Positions 7,437-13,610 of a DNA stretch of 17,540 nucleotides are shown in pieces (positions within the stretch are counted from its first letter, which is position 1; every line of letters starts with the position of its first letter). The notes under the pieces are model-generated. The model worked only from the letters and a program-made list of their open reading frames with translations. It searched no databases and was not told the DNA's origin. Both the position numbers and the translations under genes were made by a program. Source of the stretch: Candidatus Paracaedibacteraceae bacterium UBA6184 (lineage in GTDB: Bacteria; Pseudomonadota; Alphaproteobacteria; UBA6184). The stretch is taken from NCBI GenBank assembly GCA_002422845.1, contig DITM01000060.1, positions 1 through 17,540 of the forward strand. The letters run 5' to 3'.

Positions 7437-7507
7437 TGGTTCAACATAACAACCCGACAAAATGTCGGAATGAACAAAACTGGGCATTAGGAGTTTGTTT
7501 ATGCTGA
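7433..7507 (+). CDS. possible 24-codon linking ORF between traC and trbI
   Basis: ATG 7433 overlaps the traC stop (ATGA), is preceded by GGGAGG (7423-7428) and reads 24 codons to TGA 7505-7507, ending inside the first codons of the TrbI-like gene. The peptide (MMVQHNNPTKCRNEQNWALG plus VCLC) has no recognisable domain. The strong ribosome site and double overlap suggest ribosome hand-off from traC to trbI rather than a functional peptide. It may also be the remnant of a longer cytoplasmic TrbI N-terminus: F TrbI has a polar ~20-residue start before its helix. Confidence 0.3.
   Translation: MMVQHNNPTKCRNEQNWALGVCLC
7454..7468. repeat. small hairpin between traC and trbI
   Basis: CCGACA (7454-7459) and TGTCGG (7463-7468) pair exactly around AAA. 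There is no downstream T-run, so it is not an intrinsic terminator. It lies upstream of the TrbI-like ribosome site (AGGAG, 7489-7493) and would probably be melted by ribosomes translating the 24-codon ORF. Confidence 0.3.
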
Positions 7508-7833
7508 TCAAGTCGATGATTTTTACCTGTGTTGCCTGCGGGCTAACGTATGTTTTATGTCAGGCAGCGCAGCCTACAATTTGTTATGTGGATTTACAGA
7601 AGATTTTACGGGAGGAAGCAAAAGTTTTGGCAGAGAAAAATTTATCACCCCATGATTTAGAAGTGGCCCTTCAACACGTAAAAAAAGATGTTCAAACAAC
7701 ACTTGATAAAGTTGGAAAGGAAATGGGAGCCTACATAGGAACGGCTCCCGCATTCGGAATACGAAAAGATATCACAGAGATGATTACGTCTTTTCTTGCC
7801 GCCGCAAGAAAGAATGAACGGAGTCCGGGATGA
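7501..7833 (+). CDS. trbI: TrbI-like F-type transfer protein
   Basis: F TrbI is a small inner-membrane protein affecting pilus retraction and outgrowth. ATG 7501 is chosen because AGGAG ends 7 bases before it; an in-frame TTG six bases upstream has no better site. The product has 110 residues (F about 128): one N-terminal membrane helix (IKSMIFTCVACGLTYVLCQA) followed by a periplasmic part. Family-like features are ICYVDLQKIL after the helix, a helical middle, and the C-terminal GTAPAFGIRKDITEMI, matching the conserved hydrophobic...GA.DIT segment of TrbI. Location immediately after traC matches F. Sequence signal is modest, so the call leans on position. Confidence 0.7.
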   Translation: MLIKSMIFTCVACGLTYVLCQAAQPTICYVDLQKILREEAKVLAEKNLSPHDLEVALQHVKKDVQTTLDKVGKEMGAYIGTAPAFGIRKDITEMITSFLAAARKNERSPG

Positions 7834-8252
7834 ATCCAACTCAAATTCTTGCGGCCGCACTAACGTTAACATGTTTTATTTTGCCAAGTCTCGTGTTTTA
7901 TGTGTGTGATTTAGAAATTTTATACAACCAGGGGTTGTCTTTAAAGGGGCGTGTTTTTATTTTAAAAAATACAGACACGTATAAACCAAAAGTCGGCGAT
8001 ACAGTGGTTTTTACGCATCCAAAATATAGGACACCCATCCTTAAAAAAGTAAGTCATGGGGAAGAACAAGAATACAAACCTGTGGTTGGTTACGCTGTTT
8101 CATTTAAAGACGATATCAATCAAACGAAAACCGTTCCAAAAGATCATGTTGCTGTTCTTGGTGATCATCTAAAATCATACGATTCACGCTACGCTTCTTT
8201 TGGTTTTATTCCCCTTAACAATATAAGAGGTAAGGCATGGCGCATTTTTTAA
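7830..8252 (+). CDS. S26-family signal peptidase, conjugative TraF (RP4-type) class
   Basis: Serine-lysine membrane peptidase of 140 residues; family members in conjugation systems process pilin or other transfer proteins. One N-terminal helix (~6-25) anchors it facing the periplasm. Ser37 in YNQGLSLKGRVFIL lies where the TraF family has the nucleophile (family pattern N-x-T-x-S-x-P); the usual proline is Lys here. The next box is VGDTVVF (55-61). The likely general base is Lys72 in PILKKVSHG. The final box is GDHLKSYDSRYASFGFIPLN and RGKAWRIF, the S26 C-terminal signature. The ATG overlaps the trbI stop (ATGA). F plasmid lacks a gene here; alphaproteobacterial F-type operons often have one. 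It is distinct from the F-type TraF at 12744. Its stop lies 2 bases from the convergent toxin gene. Confidence 0.82.
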   Translation: MNPTQILAAALTLTCFILPSLVFYVCDLEILYNQGLSLKGRVFILKNTDTYKPKVGDTVVFTHPKYRTPILKKVSHGEEQEYKPVVGYAVSFKDDINQTKTVPKDHVAVLGDHLKSYDSRYASFGFIPLNNIRGKAWRIF

Positions 8253-8254
8253 GT

Positions 8255-8527
8255 TTAGGTGTAAACGTTTTTTCTGTGAGCAATTTTAACAGCCAAAATG
8301 ATAAGATGCTGATCTTCAAAACGGACAATGATTCTGTGCGTGCCAACGCGGTATCGCCAAAATTGTGCTTTGCTTCCCGTCAATTGCTTGGCAAGACTTT
8401 TAGGGTTTGGCGCGTTAAGTATTTTTTGTGTTGCTTGTATGATGCGCCTTTGGATTGGTTTATCCAATCGCGCAAATTGTTTATCAGCCGTTTTGTCAAA
8501 GATAAATTGCCAGACCTTAGAGGCCAT
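8255..8527 (-). CDS. RelE/ParE-superfamily toxin
   Basis: 90-residue toxin on the opposite strand to the tra genes. It begins MASKVWQFIFDKTADKQFAR and continues with the RelE-type helical pair (LDKPIQRRIIQATQKIL), then SLAKQLTGSKAQFWRYRVGT and HRIIVRFEDQHLIILAVKIA, ending HRKNVYT. These match the RelE/ParE fold: L.G...G.wRyRvG.yRii, then a beta strand with AV.I.HR...Y. The conserved basic residues are present, so it is probably active. RelE-type members are ribosome-dependent mRNA endonucleases and ParE members poison gyrase; the HRKNVY ending favours the RelE side. Its ATG overlaps the antitoxin stop by 11 bases. It ends two bases from the S26 peptidase stop. Confidence 0.88.
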   Translation of the reverse strand: MASKVWQFIFDKTADKQFARLDKPIQRRIIQATQKILNAPNPKSLAKQLTGSKAQFWRYRVGTHRIIVRFEDQHLIILAVKIAHRKNVYT

Positions 8528-8753
8528 AACGCTCTTTCATTTCTTCAAGGCTATAACCCTTTTTTCCAGATTTTAAGTGTTCTTCATAAGACGCTATGGC
8601 ATCGGCTAAATCTTCCGCGTCTTCTAAATACTGTTCCAAGGCTTTCCGCACAAGATAGCCTTTTGAACGATGTGTTTTTTCTGTTAAAGCGTTTAAACGC
8701 ATATCAAGTGTTTCTGGTATGCGTGCGGAAAGCATTGACGTTTGTTTTAGCAT
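8517..8753 (-). CDS. RelB/DinJ-type ribbon-helix-helix antitoxin
   Basis: 78-residue antitoxin upstream of the toxin in the same minus-strand operon. The N-terminus SMLSARIPETLDMRLNALTE followed by KTHRSKGYLVRKALEQYLED is a ribbon-helix-helix DNA-binding domain: a beta strand with basic/polar residues, then two helices. The C-terminal acidic helix (AEDLADAIASYEEHLKSGKK) and YSLEEMKERYGL are typical toxin-neutralising segments. The ATG at 8753-8751 follows a weak AGGG site. The protein would bind its own promoter, with the toxin as co-repressor, as in relBE modules. The pair occupies the place where the 5' end of traW belongs. Confidence 0.88.
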   Translation of the reverse strand: MLKQTSMLSARIPETLDMRLNALTEKTHRSKGYLVRKALEQYLEDAEDLADAIASYEEHLKSGKKGYSLEEMKERYGL

Positions 8754-8780
8754 GTGAATTTACCCTTAAATCATACCTTA

Positions 8781-8809
8781 AATGTATGACATTGTATACT
8801 TTTTGTCAA
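8781..8809 (-). promoter_or_regulatory. promoter/operator of the toxin-antitoxin pair
   Basis: On the minus strand a perfect TTGACA -35 (8809-8804) is spaced 17 bp from a TACATT -10 (8786-8781), with the antitoxin start about 28 bases further on. GTAT (8784-8787) and ATAC (8796-8799) form an inverted pair across the spacer, and a further TCATAC lies just downstream, a plausible array of ribbon-helix-helix half-sites. The traW candidate start ATG 8786 lies in this same DNA on the other strand. Confidence 0.6.
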
Positions 8810-9397
8810 GTTTTTTTGATGTTAGAACCTTTATTTGGCGCTGATATCATTGATCTTGGACCCTTTGGCCCTGTTTTTTCTGTAGAGGAAGAAAATATGA
8901 TTACGGCCTTAAAGCGTAAGTTACAGCTTTATGAAGATGATGGAAAGCTAGATGCCTTAAAAGAACAGTGGAAACAAAAAATTAAAGAAAACTTTAAGCG
9001 ACCAACAGCTGTTACAGGCATCACCCCAACGATGATTGAACGGTCTTTTCATCATGACCCAACGCTTGTGATCGACCATGATATCAAAACACCAAAGGGT
9101 GATTATTTGAGCCGAAAGGGGGATAAATTAAATCCACTTCTTGTGATTAAACCGGAGAAGGGTTTTTTGTTTATCAACGGCGATGACGCAGATCAGATTA
9201 ATTTTTCTAAGCAGCACCTTGAAACGGTTGATGTTGTATTGGTTGCGGGTTCCCCACTTGACGTTGAAAGCCAACTAAACGTTCCAGTATTTTTTGATCA
9301 GGGTGGATTTTTAACGACGCATTACGGTATTCAGCAAGTGCCTGCTTTTTTAAGTGTTGATCATAATTTGCTTTTAATACGGGAGGTCAAACCATGA
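8786..9397 (+). CDS. traW: TraW, periplasmic pilus-assembly protein; 5' end displaced by the toxin-antitoxin pair
   Basis: TraW is exported and works with TrbC and TraU in pilus extension. The mature part is complete: DIIDLGPFGPVFSVEEENM at its start, DPTLVIDHDI, GDKLNPLLVI, GFLFINGDDADQINF, VVLVAGSPLDVESQLNVPVF and FFDQGGFLTTHYGIQQVPAF are all family landmarks, about 190 residues, as in F (~210 with signal). The start is uncertain. ATG 8786 gives MTLYTFCQVFLMLEPLFGA, a weak signal peptide without a basic start, and no ribosome site precedes it or ATG 8819. The same frame is open back to ATG 8237, giving a 386-residue ORF, but residues ~7-173 are antisense to the toxin and antitoxin genes and resemble nothing. 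The stop overlaps the traU start (ATGA). Confidence 0.8.
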   Translation: MTLYTFCQVFLMLEPLFGADIIDLGPFGPVFSVEEENMITALKRKLQLYEDDGKLDALKEQWKQKIKENFKRPTAVTGITPTMIERSFHHDPTLVIDHDIKTPKGDYLSRKGDKLNPLLVIKPEKGFLFINGDDADQINFSKQHLETVDVVLVAGSPLDVESQLNVPVFFDQGGFLTTHYGIQQVPAFLSVDHNLLLIREVKP

Positions 9398-10557
9398 ATT
9401 TAAACTTAAAATATCTTCAAACTGCTTCGTTCTGGCAGTGCTCAGATCCTCATGTACAAGCAAGTACATTGCGGTCCTGCGCGCTTCAGGCCTTCCATTT
9501 TTTTGGTATTTTAAGTTTACAAAAACCCATTCTCATTTTGATCGTATCTGCTTTAAGTACAATAAATGCTGATGACATGAACTGCTCTGGAACGTTCCCC
9601 AATCCTGTAACCGATATTTGTTGGGAGGGGATGTTTCCCATTAAAGTTGGTGGGTTTGAGGTTGGGTCTGATCAAGGGGACGGCACCAAAACACCCATAT
9701 TTTGCACCTGTCCAAAACCACCCGCTAATCAGCCGACACCCGGCATTCGGATTTCTTTTTTTGAGCCAACGCGCCTGATGGATGTAACGCGAACACCTTA
9801 TTGCATGGTAAACCTTGGGGGTATGAAATTGGGTGGCGACAGTGATGGTGACGGTCAAACAGATGGTGGGGCTGAGGGAGGAGCTATCATTCACAATAAA
9901 TTAAAAGATCGCGGTACGGTTAAGGTTAAGACCGATGACATGACAAAATCGTCTTTTTGGCAGGTGCACTATTATATGTATCCTGTTCTTTTTTTGTTTG
10001 AGCTCCTCACAGAATTTGTCTGTATGGATAAGGGTGTGTTTGATGTGAGCTATATGACAGAATTTGACCCACTTTGGAACAGGGATACTTGGGCTTTAAT
10101 TCAAAATCCGGAGGCGATGGTTTTTGGCAATATTATTGCTCAAGCGGCGTGCGCGCTTGATTGCCAAAGTGCGATGGTACGCTTTCCGCGAGATGAAATG
10201 TTCTGGTGCGCAGGCTGTCATGGCAGCATTTACCCTTTTACAGGGACGGTTCCAGCGCACGTGACATCAGCCCAAGCAACAGAGCTTGCTGCAATTAAGT
10301 TTATTGCCATGCAACATAGGCGCGGTATGATGCATAGTTATGTTGGGGATAATGCTTGCGGCGCCAGTCCGTGCCACATTATTCAAAAATCCATGTATAA
10401 ACTTCAGATGGTAAATCCTGTTGCCTCAACCAGTAATGCGGTGCCTATTGGCCGCTCTGATTTAACGGCGCCACGCCACGCCCAGCGTGAAATCATCCAA
10501 GGGTCTTGTAATTATGGTTATCTAATTTTTAGAAAAAGAAATTGTTGCTTGTTATGA
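9394..10557 (+). CDS. traU: TraU, periplasmic DNA-transfer/pilus protein with an unusual N-terminal extension
   Basis: TraU is a Cys-rich exported protein needed mainly for DNA transfer. ATG 9394 is backed by GGGAGG (9381-9386) and overlaps the traW stop. The product has 387 residues (F about 330). Family landmarks are CSGTFPNPVTDICWEGMFPI, the CTCPKP motif, TPYCMVNLGGMKLG, SFWQVHYYMYPVLFLFELLT, DPLWNRDTWALIQNPEAMVF, AQAACALDCQ, MFWCAGCHGSIYPFTG and RRGMMHSYVGDNACG. The export signal seems to be KPILILIVSALSTINA at ~44-59, unusually preceded by ~43 residues of odd composition coded by a stretch bounded by 13-bp inverted repeats (9401-9519). A loop D-S-D-G-D-G-Q-T-D at 149-157 resembles a dockerin/EF-hand calcium site. 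Confidence 0.92.
   Translation: MNLNLKYLQTASFWQCSDPHVQASTLRSCALQAFHFFGILSLQKPILILIVSALSTINADDMNCSGTFPNPVTDICWEGMFPIKVGGFEVGSDQGDGTKTPIFCTCPKPPANQPTPGIRISFFEPTRLMDVTRTPYCMVNLGGMKLGGDSDGDGQTDGGAEGGAIIHNKLKDRGTVKVKTDDMTKSSFWQVHYYMYPVLFLFELLTEFVCMDKGVFDVSYMTEFDPLWNRDTWALIQNPEAMVFGNIIAQAACALDCQSAMVRFPRDEMFWCAGCHGSIYPFTGTVPAHVTSAQATELAAIKFIAMQHRRGMMHSYVGDNACGASPCHIIQKSMYKLQMVNPVASTSNAVPIGRSDLTAPRHAQREIIQGSCNYGYLIFRKRNCCLL
9401..9519. repeat. 13-bp inverted repeats bounding a 93-bp segment in the 5' end of traU
   Basis: TAAACTTAAAATA (9401-9413) is the exact reverse complement of TATTTTAAGTTTA (9507-9519). They enclose 93 bp that encode the TraU N-terminal extension before the recognisable signal peptide. 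Inside, ATGTAC (9452-9457) and GTACAT (9464-9469) form a smaller palindrome. The 11-base core TTTTAAGTTTA recurs at 8247-8257, at the left boundary of the toxin-antitoxin pair. The repeats are AT-rich, so chance pairing cannot be excluded. Confidence 0.45.
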
Positions 10558-11171
10558 AAAAAGTTCTTCAAACTCTTAGTATTCTTATTATTTTAAGTGT
10601 CATCACGTCAGCGATGACACCTGATCTTAAGCGTCAGATTGATGCCCGGCTAGCGGACGCTAAATCAAAAAACATTGATTTGTTTTCTGAGAAGCGGTGT
10701 TCAGGCGATTGTTTTGGTAAGCCGATCACGAAAGCTGATCTTGAAGAGATGACAGCATTTTTAGGGGTTAAGGCTGAATCAAATGGTGATAAAAGGGTGA
10801 TGGAAAATAATGCGTCTCATCAAAAAGAGATCACCGTATTTGTATCAAATAGTATGCCAAGGGGAGCGCTTAAAGGTCTTGTGGTTGAAGCCGGACAGAT
10901 GAAAGGGGATAAAGTTCGTTTTGTGATTCAAGGTATGGTCAAGGATTCTATGCCAAAGACGGCACAGCTTGTAGAAGACATAGGTCACCCCCTTGAAATA
11001 GATCCAAAGCTTTTTGAGGTACATAAGGTGACACATGTGCCTGTCTTTATGTCAACGCGTGGTGATAAAGTTTACCGGCTGCAAGGGAATGTGACACTTG
11101 ATTTTGCGGTGGAAAAATTAAGTAAGAGCGCAAATGATTCTATAGATAAAAAAGAAGGCCCTAAAAAATGA
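10554..11171 (+). CDS. trbC: TrbC, F-type periplasmic pilus-assembly protein
   Basis: F-type TrbC interacts with TraW in pilus extension. The start is ATG 10554, which overlaps the traU stop (ATGA); an in-frame TTG 12 bases upstream is less likely. There is no clear ribosome site, so coupling to traU is likely. The product has 205 residues (F about 212). A signal peptide (MKKVLQTLSILIILSVITSA) is followed by a helical, Cys-containing region (KRCSGDCFGKP). The thioredoxin-like TrbC domain (~90-190) shows ITVFVSNSMPRGALKGLVVE, VRFVIQGMVKDSMP and IDPKLFEVHKVTHVPVFMST, matching the family VSfSMP...lRG...IdP.lF..y.V..VP pattern. The C-terminus is Lys-rich. It overlaps traN by ATGA. Confidence 0.92.
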   Translation: MKKVLQTLSILIILSVITSAMTPDLKRQIDARLADAKSKNIDLFSEKRCSGDCFGKPITKADLEEMTAFLGVKAESNGDKRVMENNASHQKEITVFVSNSMPRGALKGLVVEAGQMKGDKVRFVIQGMVKDSMPKTAQLVEDIGHPLEIDPKLFEVHKVTHVPVFMSTRGDKVYRLQGNVTLDFAVEKLSKSANDSIDKKEGPKK

Positions 11172-12760
11172 TGCATCTTCTTTTCTTTATATTTTTTCCA
11201 ATTTTTATTTACGCGGACGCCTTATCTGAAGGTGAATCCATCGCATTAAGCGCCAATCAAAAAAGTGCAGATATTAAGCAAGGTGGGGCAGAGCAGTTAG
11301 AGATACCGCTTTCAGAACGTCCAAAGGAATGTGAGTATTATGACCCAGAGACTTTAAGTCAACAGGCACAAGCACAAAAGGCATCTGAAGATTATTCTCA
11401 TATAAAAGCGTCTTATAACAAAATGGATGAGGAGGTTGTGGAACCTTATGATCCGTTTCAGGGTCATCAAAAAACAGTTCAAACACGAGAGGTTAAGCAG
11501 ACTGTTGAAAAAGTTTGTGAAGACGGTGGGGACGCTTTTGCGCAAATCTGCACAAAACACCGCGTTGTTCACTTAAGATTGGTGCCTGAAATGAGACAAA
11601 CGGTCAGAGATTGTCCTGGCCACAAAGAAAGGCGGGGGCTTCATATGAAACATTGGAGTTGTTCTCCTGGATGCCGCAGCCGCGTTGTTGTATCCCAGAG
11701 TCGATCTGTGACTGAGATCAGCGATCGGATGGTTGGCTGTGAGTCACTGGAAGGGTTAGATGAAAAGCATAATGCAGAATATGATATTTGTATCAGTCAT
11801 TACGAGCAGGGTCCTCCAGAAAAGCGTTCAGTAGAGGCAGTATCTCTTCCAGATGCTGCAGGTTCTGTTGTTAAAGAACAAGAGCTGATTGCAAAACCTT
11901 TTTGGGAAGAAACATATAAGTATTTGATGCAGCCTAAAAAGTGTGTTCAGTGCCAGGCGTATTTGGATGCAGGTTGCCGTTTAACGGCATCACACTGTTT
12001 AAGGGAAGTCAAAACAGTACAAGGGTTAAAGCTTTGCACCAAATGGCGGAAAACATTTTCTTGTGAAGACGTGAAAACGGTAACAGATGATTTGTCTGAC
12101 TTTAAATCATCAAATTTAATCAAACCTATATCATCAACACCAAATCAAAATATGTATAAGGCACTCGCGCAATTAGAGGAATTGAAACAAGTGGCAAAAC
12201 ATATGGAGGGCAATCCTGTTGCCTCTATCTTTAAAGGGGATGATGCGCGGTGCTCAATAAATTTTGGTGGGGCGTTTAAAAACTGTTGCCGTAAAGATGG
12301 TGGTTGGGGCGTAAATGCCGGAGTTGGCACAAAGTGCAGTGCAGATGAAGAAACGTTAAAGAGAGCTAAACATGATAAACGCTGTGTTTATATTGGAACA
12401 CGCGTTAAGAAAAAAGTTGCCGGTGTTGTGCTCTCTAAAGAGCAAGTCCATTGTTGCTTCCCATCTAAAATAGCACGCGCTATTCAAAAAGGGGCCCGAC
12501 GTCAATTGGGACTAAATTTTGGAAGTGCCGACGCGCCAAATTGTAGAGGGTTAACACCAGGGGAATTAGAACGTGTTGATTTTAGCAGTATTGATTTGCG
12601 TGATGCCTATTCTGATATCGCTTTAAGTGCTAATAAGGTGAAACATGAACTGAAGCGTGATTTTGAAAAAAAACAGAGGTCACTTAATACCAAAGAAACC
12701 AGTGTACGGTATAACCATGAACAATTATCAAGGGGATATATTAATGCTAAAGAAGAATAA
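11168..12760 (+). CDS. traN: TraN, cysteine-rich outer-membrane mating-pair stabilisation protein
   Basis: TraN contacts the recipient surface and stabilises mating pairs. It has 530 residues (F about 602). The first ATG overlaps the trbC stop. A short hydrophobic signal peptide (MMHLLFFIFFPIFIYADA) leads to a polar ~90-residue stretch. By my count there are 22 cysteines, clustered as CSPGC, CVQC, NCC and HCC, consistent with the disulphide-rich TraN family. Recognisable segments are ICTKHRVVHLRLVPEMRQTV, CVQCQAYLDAGC and the C-terminal INFGGAFKNCCRKDGG and HCCFPSKIARAIQKGARRQL and LNFGSADAPNCRGLTPGEL, the usual TraN end. The middle region, which decides recipient specificity in F-like TraN, has no obvious counterpart. 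It overlaps traF by 17 bases. Confidence 0.92.
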   Translation: MMHLLFFIFFPIFIYADALSEGESIALSANQKSADIKQGGAEQLEIPLSERPKECEYYDPETLSQQAQAQKASEDYSHIKASYNKMDEEVVEPYDPFQGHQKTVQTREVKQTVEKVCEDGGDAFAQICTKHRVVHLRLVPEMRQTVRDCPGHKERRGLHMKHWSCSPGCRSRVVVSQSRSVTEISDRMVGCESLEGLDEKHNAEYDICISHYEQGPPEKRSVEAVSLPDAAGSVVKEQELIAKPFWEETYKYLMQPKKCVQCQAYLDAGCRLTASHCLREVKTVQGLKLCTKWRKTFSCEDVKTVTDDLSDFKSSNLIKPISSTPNQNMYKALAQLEELKQVAKHMEGNPVASIFKGDDARCSINFGGAFKNCCRKDGGWGVNAGVGTKCSADEETLKRAKHDKRCVYIGTRVKKKVAGVVLSKEQVHCCFPSKIARAIQKGARRQLGLNFGSADAPNCRGLTPGELERVDFSSIDLRDAYSDIALSANKVKHELKRDFEKKQRSLNTKETSVRYNHEQLSRGYINAKEE

Positions 12761-13610
12761 TAGTTTACGTGTCATAGCAAGTTTAATGTTAATGGTTATT
12801 TTTTTGAGCATTACCCCTAAAAGCGCAGAGGCTAGTTTTTATGACGATAAGGCACGTGGGTGGTTTTGGTATGAGTATCCTTTTCTAGAAGCAGAAGAGG
12901 ATGATGTTAAGGAAATTAAAAAAGAAAACCTGCTGCCTGAATCTTTGCCAGCAGAACCAAATTATGGTGAACAACTTCAACGGTATAAAAAGACTTTAGA
13001 GGATAAAAAGGCTAAGGCACTGATGAGCCCAACATATAGCCATGTGAAGGACTATATGATAGCACAAAAAGATATGTCGGATCGGGCAAGCTTTTTTTCA
13101 GAGCAGTGGAAGCGTGTGGTGTTAACGACACCAGCCTTAAATCCTGAAATTGACAATCCAACGTCACACTACATTTCACATGTTAAAAAGGATGAAGAGC
13201 GTATGGCACGACAGGCAAAGCTGGCCAGTATGGCAAAGACATACGGTTTATTTTTATTTGTGTCGCATAACTGTGCGTATTGCAAGGCTTTTGCACCGGT
13301 TGTAAACGCATTTGCTAAAAAATATGGATTTGATGTCGTTGTCATTAGTATTCAAGGGTCAGTAGACGCTGATATTGAAGCGCTCTTTCCGACCATTTGG
13401 AACAATAATGGCATAGCTGAAACTTTTGGTATACAGCAAGCACCAGCCATTATGGCATATAGCAAACATGATGATGATTTAATTCCCATCACCTATGGGG
13501 CAACGTCTCTTGATACATTAGAGACGAACGCTCTTACGTTGATTCACTCTGAAAAGCAATCAGCTCATGGTGATCATTATTTACCAGCACATCTTAGGGG
13601 AGACGCATGA
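12744..13610 (+). CDS. traF: TraF (F-type), thioredoxin-fold periplasmic pilus assembly protein
   Basis: ATG 12744 is chosen because AGGGGA (12731-12736) lies at proper distance and the next residues form a signal peptide (SLRVIASLMLMVIFLSITPK, ending KSAEA before SFYDDKARGW). The frame is open further upstream into traN but without a signal. The product has 288 residues. FYDDKARGWFWYEYP is the hallmark start of mature F-type TraF, and a helical middle follows. The thioredoxin fold holds LFLFVSHNCAYCKAFAPVVN with an intact CAYC pair (Cys177/Cys180) and a cis-Pro-like QQAPAIM. F plasmid TraF lacks this CxxC, so here it may itself form or isomerise disulphides in TraN, TraU or TraH. Its stop overlaps the traH start. 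Confidence 0.93.
   Translation: MLKKNNSLRVIASLMLMVIFLSITPKSAEASFYDDKARGWFWYEYPFLEAEEDDVKEIKKENLLPESLPAEPNYGEQLQRYKKTLEDKKAKALMSPTYSHVKDYMIAQKDMSDRASFFSEQWKRVVLTTPALNPEIDNPTSHYISHVKKDEERMARQAKLASMAKTYGLFLFVSHNCAYCKAFAPVVNAFAKKYGFDVVVISIQGSVDADIEALFPTIWNNNGIAETFGIQQAPAIMAYSKHDDDLIPITYGATSLDTLETNALTLIHSEKQSAHGDHYLPAHLRGDA

Noticed and set aside
8328..8576. Second plus-strand open frame through the toxin-antitoxin pair
   Set aside because: It lies wholly antisense to two recognisable genes, has no ribosome site and no family resemblance.
8251..8813. Target-site duplication AAGTTT flanking the toxin-antitoxin pair (8251-8256 and 8808-8813)
   Set aside because: Only six AT-rich bases, and collapsing the interval does not restore a sensible traW frame with the upstream ATG.
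10542..10553. TTG start for trbC
   Set aside because: ATG 10554 overlaps the traU stop as ATGA, the pattern used at most junctions here, and gives a normal signal peptide.
12657..12743. Longer N-terminus for traF
   Set aside because: The open frame extends into traN, but ATG 12744 has a good ribosome site and begins a proper signal peptide.
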